Shown piece by piece: positions 17,346-26,689 of a stretch of DNA of 64,000 nucleotides. Every line of letters starts with the position of its first letter. Position 1 is the first letter of the stretch. The DNA lies in contig NZ_JACEZS010000006.1 in the NCBI RefSeq assembly GCF_014042365.1, positions 124,001 through 188,000 on the forward strand, given 5' to 3'. Origin of the DNA: Rugamonas fusca (lineage in GTDB: Bacteria > Pseudomonadota > Gammaproteobacteria > Burkholderiales > Burkholderiaceae_D). The notes beneath the pieces were generated by a model. The model made no database searches. It was not told the DNA's origin and was given only the letters and a program-made list of their open reading frames with translations. The translations under genes and the position numbers were made by a program.

Positions 17346-18780
17346 GGCTGTCTCCGGCCTGGGTGGCATCGGCGGCGATGGTGAGCGAGGACAGCGGCGC
17401 CCCGGCCGCCGCCATCGCCTGTTCCAGCCTATCCGCGTAGGCGCGCAGCGTGACGGCCGACTGGTCGGTGTCCGTTTGCAGCTGGATCTGCACCTGGTCG
17501 CCGGCCAGCGTGACGGTGGCGGCCACCTTGCCCAGCAGGGGGAAGCGGAAGCGCACGCCGCTGCGCCACACTTGCTCCGGCTGGCCGCCGGCGCTGTCGC
17601 GGCCGTCGCGCTGGTGCTGCTCGTGCGGTTCGCGCCGCACTTCCCACTGCATGGGCTGGCCCGGCCATGCCTCGCCCTGCCACTGCACCCGGCCTTGCTC
17701 GTGCGCGTGCAATTGCTGGTTGATCATCAGGGCCGCCGACAGGTCCGGACCGCTGGCCTGGGGCCGGGCGCCGCCATCGGCCAGGGCTTGCTGCTGGCGC
17801 TGCATCTGCGGCTCGCGCATCAGCTCGGCCAGGCTGCGTTCGCCCTTGACCCATTCGGCCACGTGCGATTCGTAGAACAGGCCGCTTTGCGAGATGGCCG
17901 CTTGCAGGTGCTGGGCCAGTTGTTCGGGCACGGGCGGGGCGCCGGCCGCCACCAGCGGCGACTTGCCCGTCAATACGACGGCGGCGCCGGCCGCGGTGGC
18001 GGGCGCGGCCGTCAGTACGGTGGTCAGCACGCGCGCGGCCGCGCTCAGCGTGGGTGGCGGCGTGCTGGCATCCAATGACGGCAATGCGCTGGCGGGAATC
18101 AGGGGCGCCTTGGCCAGCAGGGCGGCGCCGGCCGTGGCCGGGCGCGCGTGATCGGCGGCACTGGCGCCCGCGCCGGCCTGCGCCAGGTTGGCGGCCTGCG
18201 CGGCGGTGGCGGTGGCCGCCGGCGCCGCGCCGTTGGCCGCGGCGCCGGCATTTTGTGGGCCGGCCGGCAACGGTTGCTGTGCGGTGGCGGCCTGGGCTGC
18301 AGCCTGCGCGCTGGCGGCCGTACCGGGGGGCGCGCCCGACGGGGCGCCACTGGCCGTTCCCGGCAGGCGGGCCGCGCCGGCGGCGGCCGTGTCGGCAGCA
18401 GGCGGGCTGGGGTGATAGAGCTGGGCGTCGGCGGCGGCGCCGCCGGGCGGCGCTTCGCTGTAGACGAGGGGGGCGCCGGCGCCGGGGGCGTTGCCGAGCT
18501 GGAAAGTGGGACGGGGCTGGGCCGCGATCACCGTCAGCGGCACCTCGCTGCCCACTTGCACCCCGGGCGGCAGCAGCATGCGGGCCGCGTTGTCGGCCAC
18601 CCGCACCAGGAAACTGCCGTCAGGGTATTTCGACAGCACCGTCGCTTGCAGCGACTGGCCCACCAGCGCCTGCAGGTTGCGCTGGAACGCGGCCTGGCGG
18701 CCGTCGCCGATGGGCGGCGTGCCGTGCACGGCGTCGGCCGCGGTCAGCGGGCCGACGTTGACGTCCAGGCGCGGCAGCAT
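17335..18780 (-). CDS. Second FliK-like hook-length control protein
   Basis: A 481-residue protein with a short conserved N-terminal domain (VGQSLQATVLSKYPDGSFLV..., about 40-90), a long Ala/Gln/Pro-rich linker (about 110-290) and a C-terminal Flg_hook-like domain with WRSGVRFRFPLLGKVAATVTL. Layout and neighbourhood make it a FliK-family protein distinct from the one at 8512-10107, which has different flanks. It precedes and overlaps the FlhB-C-like gene, suggesting that the two products work as a pair on export specificity; that role is inferred. ATG 18780 with GGGAG very close. Confidence 0.8.
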   Translation of the reverse strand: MLPRLDVNVGPLTAADAVHGTPPIGDGRQAAFQRNLQALVGQSLQATVLSKYPDGSFLVRVADNAARMLLPPGVQVGSEVPLTVIAAQPRPTFQLGNAPGAGAPLVYSEAPPGGAAADAQLYHPSPPAADTAAAGAARLPGTASGAPSGAPPGTAASAQAAAQAATAQQPLPAGPQNAGAAANGAAPAATATAAQAANLAQAGAGASAADHARPATAGAALLAKAPLIPASALPSLDASTPPPTLSAAARVLTTVLTAAPATAAGAAVVLTGKSPLVAAGAPPVPEQLAQHLQAAISQSGLFYESHVAEWVKGERSLAELMREPQMQRQQQALADGGARPQASGPDLSAALMINQQLHAHEQGRVQWQGEAWPGQPMQWEVRREPHEQHQRDGRDSAGGQPEQVWRSGVRFRFPLLGKVAATVTLAGDQVQIQLQTDTDQSAVTLRAYADRLEQAMAAAGAPLSSLTIAADATQAGDSHEP

Positions 18781-18794
18781 GGCTCCCGCCGGGA

Positions 18795-19124
18795 TCAGAC
18801 GCTGCCGTAGGCGTTGACCAGGCGCCGTTCCGTGCCGGTGTTATTGATCAGCTTGGACAACTGGGCCATCCACGGCATGGTCAGGTCGCGGATCTGGCGG
18901 TCGGCGTTGAGCATCTGCCGTATCAGTTCGATCTTTTGTTCGCGCTGGGCGCCCTGCATGGGCGCGGCCGGCTCGTGCGCGCGCAGGCGCTGGGCGTGGG
19001 CGGCGACGCGCTGCTCGAGCAGCACCAGCAGGTCCCAGTCGCTGGCCGTGGCGGCCCGCACCATCTGTTCCGTCAGTTCCGCCATGGCGGCGTACACGGT
19101 CAACACTTCTTTGCTGGTCATCAT
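18795..19124 (-). CDS. fliT: FliD export chaperone FliT
   Basis: FliT is a small helical chaperone for the cap protein FliD; in enterics it also restrains FlhDC. The 109-residue product is all-helical and contains the family pattern of an N-terminal YAAMAELTEQMVRAA segment and a later DLTMPWMAQL segment. Two adjacent ATGs (19124, 19121) are possible starts. It sits 3 bases after the fliS stop, so the chaperone genes are translated together. Confidence 0.88.
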   Translation of the reverse strand: MMTSKEVLTVYAAMAELTEQMVRAATASDWDLLVLLEQRVAAHAQRLRAHEPAAPMQGAQREQKIELIRQMLNADRQIRDLTMPWMAQLSKLINNTGTERRLVNAYGSV

Positions 19125-19127
19125 CGT

Positions 19128-19568
19128 TCAGGCGCTCGCAAGGCTAGGGGTGGGGGTGGCGCGGCCGGTGGCGGCCGGGGCATCGCCGATGGCGTTCCAG
19201 GCGTCGCGCAATTCCGTCAGCAGGCGCTGCACTTCCTCCAGGATGGCCGGGTCGTTCTGCAGGTTGGCCGTCAGCAGGCGCGCGCTCATGTATTCGTACA
19301 GGGCGTCCAGCCCTTCGGCGATCTCGCCGCCGGCCTTCTTGTCGAGCGCGGCCCGCAGGCCGCTGTCGATGATCATGATGGCCTTCGAGATCGACTTGCC
19401 TTTTTCACCGATATTGCCACTGCGCATGCTCGCCAGCGCCGTGTTGATGGCCACCAGGGCGCCATCGAACAGCATCACGATCAGCTTGTGTGGGCTGGCG
19501 GCGAGCACGCCCGTTTCCATGCCGATCTTGGCATAGGCGTGCACGCCAGTTTGTCGGGATCCGAACAT
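19128..19568 (-). CDS. fliS: Flagellin export chaperone FliS
   Basis: FliS binds the disordered C terminus of flagellin and prevents premature polymerisation. The 146-residue product has the four-helix-bundle pattern with YAKIGMETGVLAASPHKLIVMLFDG near the start and GLDALYEYMSARLLTANLQND in the third helix, both conserved in FliS. Length is slightly above the usual 130 because of a Pro/Ala/Thr tail. ATG 19568, 17 bases beyond fliD. Confidence 0.96.
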   Translation of the reverse strand: MFGSRQTGVHAYAKIGMETGVLAASPHKLIVMLFDGALVAINTALASMRSGNIGEKGKSISKAIMIIDSGLRAALDKKAGGEIAEGLDALYEYMSARLLTANLQNDPAILEEVQRLLTELRDAWNAIGDAPAATGRATPTPSLASA

Positions 19569-19585
19569 AGGGTATCTCCTGTCAA

Positions 19586-22270
19586 TTAACCGTTCTTGGC
19601 GATGGACGCCAATTGTTGCGTCAAATACGAGGCGGTCGAGTTCAAGCTGGCCACCAGCGTGTCGAGTTTGGTGTACTGGGCGCGGTAGCGCGCCTCCACG
19701 TCCACCAGGCGGGCGCTGAGCGCATCCTTTTGCTTGCCGATGTCCTTGACCGACTGGTTCAGGCCGGTGGTGCGGCCATTGATATAGCCCTTGGCGCCCA
19801 GGTAATTGCCGGCCAGCGTGTTGAGCTGGTAAGCGTAACCCTGGGAAAAACCGATGCTGCCCCGTGAACCGATGGCCGTGCCGGCCACGGTCAGTTTGAG
19901 CCCGGCGACCGGGGCGCCGTCCGCGCCGGTCAGGGTTTGCCCGTCGCCGGTGGCCGAATAGCCGCCGATGGTGCCGGCCACGTCGACCCCGGCCACCGGG
20001 GTGGCGGCGCCGAACACGGAGGCCACGCTGGTGCCCGTGTCATCGTTCAGGCTGATATTCGATTGCGCACCATAACGGTTCGATTGCAGCTTGAGGGTGC
20101 CGTCGGCGCCGACCGTGGCGCTGATGGACCAGCCCGCGTTGGCGAAGCTGCTCACGCCGTTGATCGACGATTGCAGCTCGGTGGCCAGCTGGCTGGGGGT
20201 ATAGCTGCCGGCAGGCAGCGTGATGGTGGCGGTGCTGGACGCCGTGGCCGTATCGTTGAGCTTGACGGTCCAGGTGGTGTCGCTGTCGATCACGGTGGTG
20301 GCGGGCAAGGCCGCGGCGCTGGTCAGGCTGCCCTGGGTGGCCAGCGTGGTGATGTCGACCGCGTAGTCGCCGGCCTGGGTCGATGCGCCCGAGCTGACGA
20401 AATTGATGTCGCTGTCGGTGGTCTTGCCGACGGCCGCGAACAGGCCGGCGATGTCGTTGAAGTTGCTGGTGATGGCCTTGTTCAGCTTGGACGAGTCCAG
20501 CGTCAGCGAGCCATCCTTCTGGAATGCGATGCCGACCTGCGACAGATTGGTCAGGTTGCCCTTCAGGCCAGTCAGCTGCTGCGACATTTGCGCCCGCAGC
20601 GCCGATTGCAGGCTGCGCACGGTGGAGTCGCCCAGCAGCGGGCCGCCCGTCTTGGTGTCGGCATTGTAGCCGCTCAGCTGGCTGATCTGGTTGTTCAGGT
20701 CGTTATACGCCTTGACGAAGCCGTTGACCGACGTGGTCAGCGTGCTGGTATCCCTGGCCACGGCCAGCGTCGAGCTGCCAGTCTTGTTGACGTTGACCGT
20801 GACGCCGGCGATGGCGCCGCTGATGGAGGTGCTGCTGCTGCTGACGGCGATGCCGTTCACGTTGGCCAGGGTATCGAGCGCCGACGCCTTCTGGCTCAGG
20901 TTCTGGGTGCCGCCGGGATCGTAGCCGAGCAGGTTGACGAGGTCGGCGTCGGGCGGATTGCCGCCGCTGCCGCTGAGGGTGATGCGCATGGTCGACGAGG
21001 CGCCCGTCGCGCTCGAGGTCAGCACCAGGTGGTTGGGCGTGGCGTTGGTGCCGGTGGCGCCGTCCGATACCAGGCTGGCCGTGACGCCGAAGTTGCCCTT
21101 GTTGATGGCGTCAGCGATGCCTTGCAGCGTGTTGTTCTTGCTGTCGATGACGATGTTGCCGGAGGTGCGGTCGGGGTCGGCGGCGAAGGTGGCGCCCTGG
21201 TAGGCGCCGCCCACGCCGGCCGTCAGGCCGGCGGCGGCCGGATTGGTGCCGCCCACCGTGATGGGGCTGGCGTCGGCCGACACCAGGCTGATGGCACTGA
21301 TGGCGGTGGTGCTCGAGCCGCTGTTGGCCGTGCCGCTGTTGCCGATGCCGCCCGTGACGGCGCCGCTGACGGCCTCGCTCACGTTGATGTTGGCGCCGTC
21401 GGCGTTGGTGAACTGCAAGGTGCCGGCGGCCGCGCTGCCGCTGACGGTGATGTTGGCGTCGGCCAGCGCGCGCGTGACGGCCGTGTCGCCGGTCAGGGCC
21501 GTGTCGAGCGCGGCCGCGTTGATGCTGCCGGCCGCGCCGGCGGCCACGCCGGCCGCCTGGCTGGCGACCTGCACCCCGCCCACCGTCAGCGCATAGGTGC
21601 CGCCGCCGCTGGTGTCGACGGCGCCAAAGGTGCTGGCGCCGGCCGCGCCGAACAGGGTGGCGGAGGTCACGGTGGCGGCCGCCTTGGCCGACACGCCGGT
21701 GGTGCCGCTCTTGGCGTTGATGGCGTCGGCCAAGAGGCGCGCGCTGCGGGTGCTGCCATCGGTGCCGATGGCCGTGCCGTTGATGGTCAGCGCACCGGGC
21801 GTCAAGCCGCCGGTGAGCACGCCGGCGCCCAGCGTGGTGCCGTTCAGGCCGAAACTGCCGCCGCTGACCGAGCCCAGCGAGAAATTGATGGTGGTGGTGC
21901 CGCCCAGGCCGATGGTCGAGGTGGTGCTCTTGTAGCCGCCCGAGGCCAGCGTTTGCGCCTGCGCCACCTGGGTGACGTTGACCCGGTAGTTGCCCGGCAG
22001 CGCCTTGGTGGTGGCGCTGGCCGACAGCACGCTCGAATCGCTGGGCGTGGCGGTGAGCGACTGGAAGCTCGACAGCGACGTCAGCGGGGAGAGCGCGCCC
22101 TGGAACGCGCCCAGCGCGCTGGACAGGTTGCCGAATGCCGAGACCTGGGCCAGGTAGCTGGCTGATTTTTTGTCGAAGTCCGCCAGTGGGGCGGACTCCA
22201 CCTGCATCAGCTTGCTGACGATGCCATTGATGTCGAGACCGGACCCGATGCCGGGAGAAGAAATGCCCAC
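19586..22270 (-). CDS. fliD: Flagellar filament cap protein FliD (enlarged)
   Basis: FliD caps the filament and directs flagellin folding at the tip. The N-terminal domain (MGISSPGIGSGLDINGIVSKLM...) and the C-terminal helix (VKDIGKQKDALSARLVDVEARYRAQYTKLDTLVASLNSTASYL) are typical. At 894 residues it is nearly twice the usual 450-500; the extra mass is a Gly/Ala/Thr-rich, beta-type central region (about 110-470) carrying flagellin-hook-type motifs (ALTINGTAIG and similar). Start is GTG at 22270 with AGGAGT 6 bases upstream. A sigma-28-type promoter lies at 22305-22331. Confidence 0.95.
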   Translation of the reverse strand: MGISSPGIGSGLDINGIVSKLMQVESAPLADFDKKSASYLAQVSAFGNLSSALGAFQGALSPLTSLSSFQSLTATPSDSSVLSASATTKALPGNYRVNVTQVAQAQTLASGGYKSTTSTIGLGGTTTINFSLGSVSGGSFGLNGTTLGAGVLTGGLTPGALTINGTAIGTDGSTRSARLLADAINAKSGTTGVSAKAAATVTSATLFGAAGASTFGAVDTSGGGTYALTVGGVQVASQAAGVAAGAAGSINAAALDTALTGDTAVTRALADANITVSGSAAAGTLQFTNADGANINVSEAVSGAVTGGIGNSGTANSGSSTTAISAISLVSADASPITVGGTNPAAAGLTAGVGGAYQGATFAADPDRTSGNIVIDSKNNTLQGIADAINKGNFGVTASLVSDGATGTNATPNHLVLTSSATGASSTMRITLSGSGGNPPDADLVNLLGYDPGGTQNLSQKASALDTLANVNGIAVSSSSTSISGAIAGVTVNVNKTGSSTLAVARDTSTLTTSVNGFVKAYNDLNNQISQLSGYNADTKTGGPLLGDSTVRSLQSALRAQMSQQLTGLKGNLTNLSQVGIAFQKDGSLTLDSSKLNKAITSNFNDIAGLFAAVGKTTDSDINFVSSGASTQAGDYAVDITTLATQGSLTSAAALPATTVIDSDTTWTVKLNDTATASSTATITLPAGSYTPSQLATELQSSINGVSSFANAGWSISATVGADGTLKLQSNRYGAQSNISLNDDTGTSVASVFGAATPVAGVDVAGTIGGYSATGDGQTLTGADGAPVAGLKLTVAGTAIGSRGSIGFSQGYAYQLNTLAGNYLGAKGYINGRTTGLNQSVKDIGKQKDALSARLVDVEARYRAQYTKLDTLVASLNSTASYLTQQLASIAKNG

Positions 22271-22304
22271 GTTGGACTCCTGTAGAAAGCAACAATATAA
22301 GACA

Positions 22305-22331
22305 TTATCGGCGCGTTCAAAGAGGACTTGA
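22305..22331 (-). promoter_or_regulatory. Sigma-28 (FliA) promoter for fliD-fliS-fliT
   Basis: On the minus strand the sequence gives TCAAGTCC, 11 bases, then GCCGATAA. The -10 half is an exact match to the FliA consensus and the -35 half matches at TCAAGT. The predicted start site falls about 28 bases before the fliD GTG. Fits late flagellar gene control. Confidence 0.75.
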
Positions 22332-22568
22332 GAGGGGGAAATGCCAGTCTGTTTGGCTTTCGCTCAAAAAATGTGCAGCGACCAACACGGTCGCGCGGGT
22401 GCGGCGGCGGGCGGGATGGATGGCCACGCGGGGACGGGGCGGGCCTGATCGGCACGGGACGCATGCCTATAGCTTAGCGCAAGCATGCCATGATGGAAGG
22501 AAAAGCGGCGCGCCCCAGGCGCGCCAAGGCGGTGCGCCAAGGCGGTGCGCCAAGGCGGTACGGCCGCT

Positions 22569-22958
22569 TCAGGCGGTCTGCTTGATCAGCAGGCCGGCGT
22601 TGTGGCTGGCGTTGCCCAGCGATTTGGCGATCTCCAGCGCCTCGGGCGAGGGGATCTGGCGCAACACTTCCTTGGTGGTCTGGTCGATCACCTTGACGAC
22701 GGTGCGCTTGCTGTCCTTGTCGATGGAGAACTCCAGTCCCTGGGCGCGGGCCTGGGGCGACTGGTTCAGTTGCGACACGGCTTGCGACACCTGGTCCAGC
22801 GTGGGGACGGCGCCCGCGCCTTTCACGGCGGCCGCCGTCTCGACGGCCGTGGCGGGGGCGCGCGCCGCGCCGCTGGCGGCGGGGGCCGCATCGTAGCCGG
22901 CAGGATGGCGCTCGATCGGGCGTGCTGCCGGGGCAGTGCTTAATGCGTCGATGGTCAT
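22569..22958 (-). CDS. flaG: FlaG family protein
   Basis: FlaG proteins affect filament length and are usually coded beside fliD. The 129-residue product has a variable Ala/Pro-rich N terminus (1-60) and a conserved C-terminal domain: LEFSIDKDSKRTVVKVIDQ then TTKEVLRQIPSPEALEIAKSL. ATG 22958 with AGGAA upstream. It lies between fliC and fliD; the 298 bases from 22271 to 22568 hold the fliD promoter and no other gene that I can see. Confidence 0.92.
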   Translation of the reverse strand: MTIDALSTAPAARPIERHPAGYDAAPAASGAARAPATAVETAAAVKGAGAVPTLDQVSQAVSQLNQSPQARAQGLEFSIDKDSKRTVVKVIDQTTKEVLRQIPSPEALEIAKSLGNASHNAGLLIKQTA

Positions 22959-22975
22959 GATGGTTCCTGTTTGTG

Positions 22976-23007
22976 CAAAATCCCCGGCCGCACAAGTCGA
23001 CCGGGGA
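22976..23007 (-). terminator. Probable fliC terminator
   Basis: A 7-base stem (22981-22987 with 23001-23007, TCCCCGG/CCGGGGA) is followed on the minus strand by a short T-run (four T). It lies 39 bases beyond the fliC stop and before flaG, so it should cut flagellin mRNA off from flaG. The T-run is short, which lowers certainty. Confidence 0.55.
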
Positions 23008-23045
23008 ACCGGGTTTTAACGATGTAGGTCCATCGTCACACGGGT

Positions 23046-24587
23046 TTAACCACGCAGCAGCGACAGCACGCCGTTCGGCAGCGAGTTGGCTTGAGCCAAC
23101 ATCGCGGTGCCAGCCTGCTGCAGGATCTGGCCACGGGTCAGGTTGGCCGTTTCCGCCGCGAAGTCGGTGTCCTGAATCCGGCTACGGGAGGCCGACAGGT
23201 TTTCCGTCGTCGTTTGCAGGTTCGAGATGGTCGAGGCGAAACGGTTCTGGATCGCACCGAGCGAAGCGCGGTTGCTGTTGATGGCGTTCAGCGCCGAGTC
23301 GATGGTCTTCAGTGCCGCGTTCGAGCCGGCCACGGTGGACACGTCGATCTTGGCCACCGATTGCAGATCCGAGCCGGTGGCGGCCGTGACGATGGCCGTG
23401 GTGCCGGTCGAGGACAGCGAGAAGCCCGAGTCGGACGAGAAGTCCAGGTGGCCGCCGACGGTCATGCTGGAGCCGGAACCGCCGATGGCTGCCGAGGTCG
23501 TGGCCAGCACGGCGGCGACCGACCCATTGGCCGGCTTGTCGTAGCCGCGCATGGTGGCGGCGGTCAGCAAGTCATCCGAAGCGCCGTTGGTGTTGGTGAT
23601 CTGGATGTCGGCGCCCGAGCTGTTGACCAGTGCCAGTTCCTTGGTGCCGGTGGTCGGGTTGGACTTGATCGAGGCCGAGATGCCGGTGGTGTTGCTCTGG
23701 GCATTGATGGCCTGGGCCAGTGACGACAGGTCGCCGCCCTTGATCTTGGCCGAGATGGTCACGGCGGTCGAGTTGGCGTCCGCTTCGATCGAGTTGTCGC
23801 CGCGCAGCTGGAACTGGACCGAGCCGTCGGTGCCGGTGACCAGGCCTTGCAGGGTGGCGCTGGTGGTGGCCAGTGCCGTCACGCCCGAGGTGCCGCTTTG
23901 CGCGTTGACGTTGGCGGCGATCTTCTTGGCGCTGTCGCCGGTGGTGACGGCGATGTCGGTCTTGGTGCCCGTGCCCGAGGTGAAGGTCAGCGTTTCGTTG
24001 GCCGTCACGTTGTTGGCGGTGCCGCCCACGGCTTCCGAGATGGCGGTGCCGCCGAAGGCCGAGGTCAGCGTGTTGTTGCCGATGTCGGTCGCCTTGGCCG
24101 ATTGCACGCCAATATTGATGGTCTGGTTGGCGTTGGCGCCGACCTGGAACTGGGACGAGGTCAGCGAGCCGTCCAGCACGTTCTGGCCGTTGAACTGGGT
24201 GGTGTTGGCGACGCGGTCCAATTCCTTGGCCAGCGACGAGACTTCATTCTGGATCGACTTGCGGTCCGAATCGGAGTTGGTGCCGTTGGCCGACTGCACG
24301 GCCAGTTCGCGGATACGTTGCAGCAGGTCACCAGCGGTGCTCAAACCACCTTCGGCAGTTTGCGCCAGCGAGATGCCGTCGTTGGCATTGCGGGCTGCCT
24401 GGGTATCGCCGCGGATCTGCGAAGTGAAGCGCTCGGAAATGGCCAGGCCGGCGGCGTCGTCCTTGGCGCTGTTGATGCGCAGGCCGGAAGACAGGCGTTG
24501 CAACGAAGTCGACAGCGAAGCTTGCGAGGTGTTCAGATTGCGTTGAGCGTTCAGCGAAGCGATGTTGGTGTTGATGGTTTGGGTCAT
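23046..24587 (-). CDS. fliC: Flagellin
   Basis: The filament subunit, 513 residues. The N-terminal D0/D1 part ([20 protein letters not shown], then [20 protein letters not shown]) and the C-terminal D0/D1 part ([19 protein letters not shown] to the final [13 protein letters not shown]) are typical. Between them lies a Thr/Ala/Ser-rich variable region (about 170-420) that would form the surface-exposed domains. ATG 24587 has GGAG 8-11 bases upstream. A 90-base leader and sigma-28-like elements precede it. Only one flagellin gene is present in this window. Confidence 0.98.
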   Translation of the reverse strand: MTQTINTNIASLNAQRNLNTSQASLSTSLQRLSSGLRINSAKDDAAGLAISERFTSQIRGDTQAARNANDGISLAQTAEGGLSTAGDLLQRIRELAVQSANGTNSDSDRKSIQNEVSSLAKELDRVANTTQFNGQNVLDGSLTSSQFQVGANANQTINIGVQSAKATDIGNNTLTSAFGGTAISEAVGGTANNVTANETLTFTSGTGTKTDIAVTTGDSAKKIAANVNAQSGTSGVTALATTSATLQGLVTGTDGSVQFQLRGDNSIEADANSTAVTISAKIKGGDLSSLAQAINAQSNTTGISASIKSNPTTGTKELALVNSSGADIQITNTNGASDDLLTAATMRGYDKPANGSVAAVLATTSAAIGGSGSSMTVGGHLDFSSDSGFSLSSTGTTAIVTAATGSDLQSVAKIDVSTVAGSNAALKTIDSALNAINSNRASLGAIQNRFASTISNLQTTTENLSASRSRIQDTDFAAETANLTRGQILQQAGTAMLAQANSLPNGVLSLLRG

Positions 24588-24676
24588 GATGTTTCTCCAG
24601 ACTAGGTTGGGCTACGTGCTCATTTCACTTTGGTCTGTCTCCGCGTTCCGAGACAATCAAACCGCTGTTGTAATGT

Positions 24677-24703
24677 GTAACGGTTGCCCCACGGGAAAAT
24701 TTA
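24677..24703 (-). promoter_or_regulatory. Candidate sigma-28 promoter of fliC
   Basis: Minus strand: TAAATTTT, 11 bases, ACCGTTAC, about 90 bases before the fliC ATG. The -35 half matches the FliA consensus at 7 of 8 positions, the -10 half at 5 of 8. A second candidate of equal quality (TAAAGATT, 11 bases, GTCGTTTA) lies at 24764-24790, so which one is used cannot be settled here. The 367 bases between fliC and the next gene hold these, a terminator, and otherwise AT-rich sequence with no gene that I can see. Confidence 0.4.
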
Positions 24704-24891
24704 GGTAAAAAAAGGCGCGAAATTTTCACTTGCGGGGCTAAACGTTGGCCGCCCATGCCCGCTTAAACGACCGCGTTTGGCGAATCTTTAGGGCGAAAAT
24801 AATTATATTTTGGCCTCTATTTCCGTGGAATTTGGGCAGGGTGGGGCCGATTTCATGGTCTGGAAAGTAACTATCGCGGGCCGCCCAAGCG

Positions 24892-24924
24892 AAAAAAAGG
24901 CCGGCGCCATCGCTGGCGCCGGCC
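24892..24924 (-). terminator. Strong rho-independent terminator of the diguanylate cyclase gene
   Basis: A perfect 11-base GC stem (24899-24909 with 24914-24924) with a 4-base loop is followed on the minus strand by seven T. It lies about 30 bases beyond the stop at 24955 and separates this gene from fliC. Confidence 0.9.
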
Positions 24925-24954
24925 CTGGGCGGGTCGGATCAGGGGACGAGCCCG

Positions 24955-26547
24955 TCAGTCGGCCACCACCACCCGGTTCTTGCCCGACTGCTTGGCCTGG
25001 TACATGGCCTTGTCGGCCCGCTTGACCAGTTCGCCCTGGTCCTCGTTGGGACGGCGCAGCGCCACCCCGGCCGAGAAGGTGATCAACACTTTCTCGTTAT
25101 CGTGCAGGAAGAAATGCTTGGTCAGCTCGCGCTGCAGCCGCGTCATCGTCTGCGAGGCCGCCTCCACCGTCGTCTCGGGCAGCAGGATCAGGAATTCCTC
25201 GCCGCCGAAGCGGGCGATCACGTCCATCGAGCGCAGCGTTTCCTTGACGATCTTGACCAGGTGTTTCAGGGCCGCGTCGCCGGCGATGTGGCCGTAGGTG
25301 TCGTTCAGGCGCTTGAAGTCGTCCAGGTCCAAGAGGGCGATGCACAGCGGCGTGCCGCGCCGGTCCGAGCGGGCCGTCTCGCGTTCGAACACGTCGTCCA
25401 GGCCGCGCCGGTTCAGGCTGCCCGTGAGCTGGTCTTCGCGCACCAGCTCGCTCATGTGCTGCAGCTTGGCTTCGAGCGCGTGGATGCGCTGCTCGGCGTC
25501 CTGCACTTCCTGGCGCGCCAGCACCATCTTGTCGCGCGCCTTGAGGGCCTCGTTCTGCACGATGCGGGTCTCGCGCAGCACGTCGTCGAGGATCTGGTTC
25601 AGTTCGGCGATGTTCTCGGCCCGGCTGATCTTTTCCGAATAGCCGCCGATCTTTTCATGGAAGTCGCCCGTGGAGGCGGCCACCTGGCCCAGGCGGTCGA
25701 TGAAGGTCATCATCATGTTCTTGACGGTGAGCTTGACGTCCGACAGGCTGTGCTTGAGCTGGCTTTGTTTGTAGATCACATCCTTCAGGCTGCGCGTGGC
25801 TTCCTCCAGCGCGCGCTGGTCGATGGGGCCGGCGATCAGGTTTTGCACGGCGTCGATCTGGCCGCGCAGCCAGCTGTCGTCGTCCAGCAGTTCGCTGACG
25901 TTCTCCAGCAGCAACTTGAACAGGCGCAACAGCAATTCCTGCTGCTCGGCCGAGTCGCCGCTCTTGAGTTCGATCTGGTAGCACAGTTGCTTGAGGCGCA
26001 CGGCGATCTCGGCCAGCGCTTCCTCGCTGTGGGCTTGCTTGGTGGCCGCGCCCAGCGATTCGGCCTCGGCCACCAGGGCCGGCGCGCCCGTCAGCAGCGA
26101 GGCGACGGCGAAGGTGAGGGTGCGGCTGAGCAAGTCGCGCAGCATGCGGCTTTGCTCGGAATCGGGGGCGGCGGCCGTCTCGATGCCTTTCTTGACGGTG
26201 ATGTGCTTGTCCACCAGTTGCGACAGGGCCTTGGCGTAGCCATCCCAGTCGCGCGACTTGACGGCGCGGTTGAAGCGGCGGCCAAACTCGGCCAGGTCGC
26301 CGACACCGTCGGCCATGCGGTTGGCAAAGCCCGTCAGCACGGTTTCCGGTCCCGGGTCGGCGCTGCCCAGCACGGCCGGCGCGGTCGCCGGCGCCGCCGG
26401 CGGCAGGCCGGCGATTTCCAGGTAGATGTCGCGATAGGCGTCGGGCGTGGGCGCGATGCGGCGCACGGCCAGGCGGCGGAATGCTTCGCGGGCGATGTCG
26501 GCCGGGTTCTGCTCCGCCGCGGCCGCAGGGGTGGTTTTGCTAGACAT
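24955..26547 (-). CDS. GGDEF diguanylate cyclase
   Basis: Makes c-di-GMP from two GTP. The 530-residue product has a long soluble helical N-terminal region (1-350) with no membrane segment and a C-terminal GGDEF domain (about 365-525). The active-site loop is RFGGEEF (about 447-452), and the inhibitory RxxD site is present five residues before it (RSMD-VIARF-GGEEF), so product inhibition is expected. A coiled-coil-like stretch (KARDKMVLARQEVQDAEQRI) leads into the catalytic domain. ATG 26547; ribosome site weak. Position beside flagellin and ycgR suggests a role in motility control; its input signal is unknown. Confidence 0.93.
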   Translation of the reverse strand: MSSKTTPAAAAEQNPADIAREAFRRLAVRRIAPTPDAYRDIYLEIAGLPPAAPATAPAVLGSADPGPETVLTGFANRMADGVGDLAEFGRRFNRAVKSRDWDGYAKALSQLVDKHITVKKGIETAAAPDSEQSRMLRDLLSRTLTFAVASLLTGAPALVAEAESLGAATKQAHSEEALAEIAVRLKQLCYQIELKSGDSAEQQELLLRLFKLLLENVSELLDDDSWLRGQIDAVQNLIAGPIDQRALEEATRSLKDVIYKQSQLKHSLSDVKLTVKNMMMTFIDRLGQVAASTGDFHEKIGGYSEKISRAENIAELNQILDDVLRETRIVQNEALKARDKMVLARQEVQDAEQRIHALEAKLQHMSELVREDQLTGSLNRRGLDDVFERETARSDRRGTPLCIALLDLDDFKRLNDTYGHIAGDAALKHLVKIVKETLRSMDVIARFGGEEFLILLPETTVEAASQTMTRLQRELTKHFFLHDNEKVLITFSAGVALRRPNEDQGELVKRADKAMYQAKQSGKNRVVVAD

Positions 26548-26689
26548 GGTTGCGCACAGCCTCTTTCAGTGACTCATTCCTATCATGATAGGCGACACGC
26601 TGGCCATGCATAGCGATGATTAGCGGCCGGAACAGGTCTTAATTAAACGCATACAAAGTATTCTTCCTGGCAACGCCATGCCGCCGGGT

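Noticed and set aside
19937-22165. A 742-codon plus-strand frame opposite fliD, Gly/Ala/Arg-rich.
   Set aside because: Shadow of the Gly/Thr/Ala-rich centre of fliD; no start signals.
26579-26592. A perfect 14-base palindrome (CCTATCATGATAGG) upstream of the diguanylate cyclase.
   Set aside because: Possibly an operator, but a single short palindrome without a second copy or a known regulator is not enough to call.
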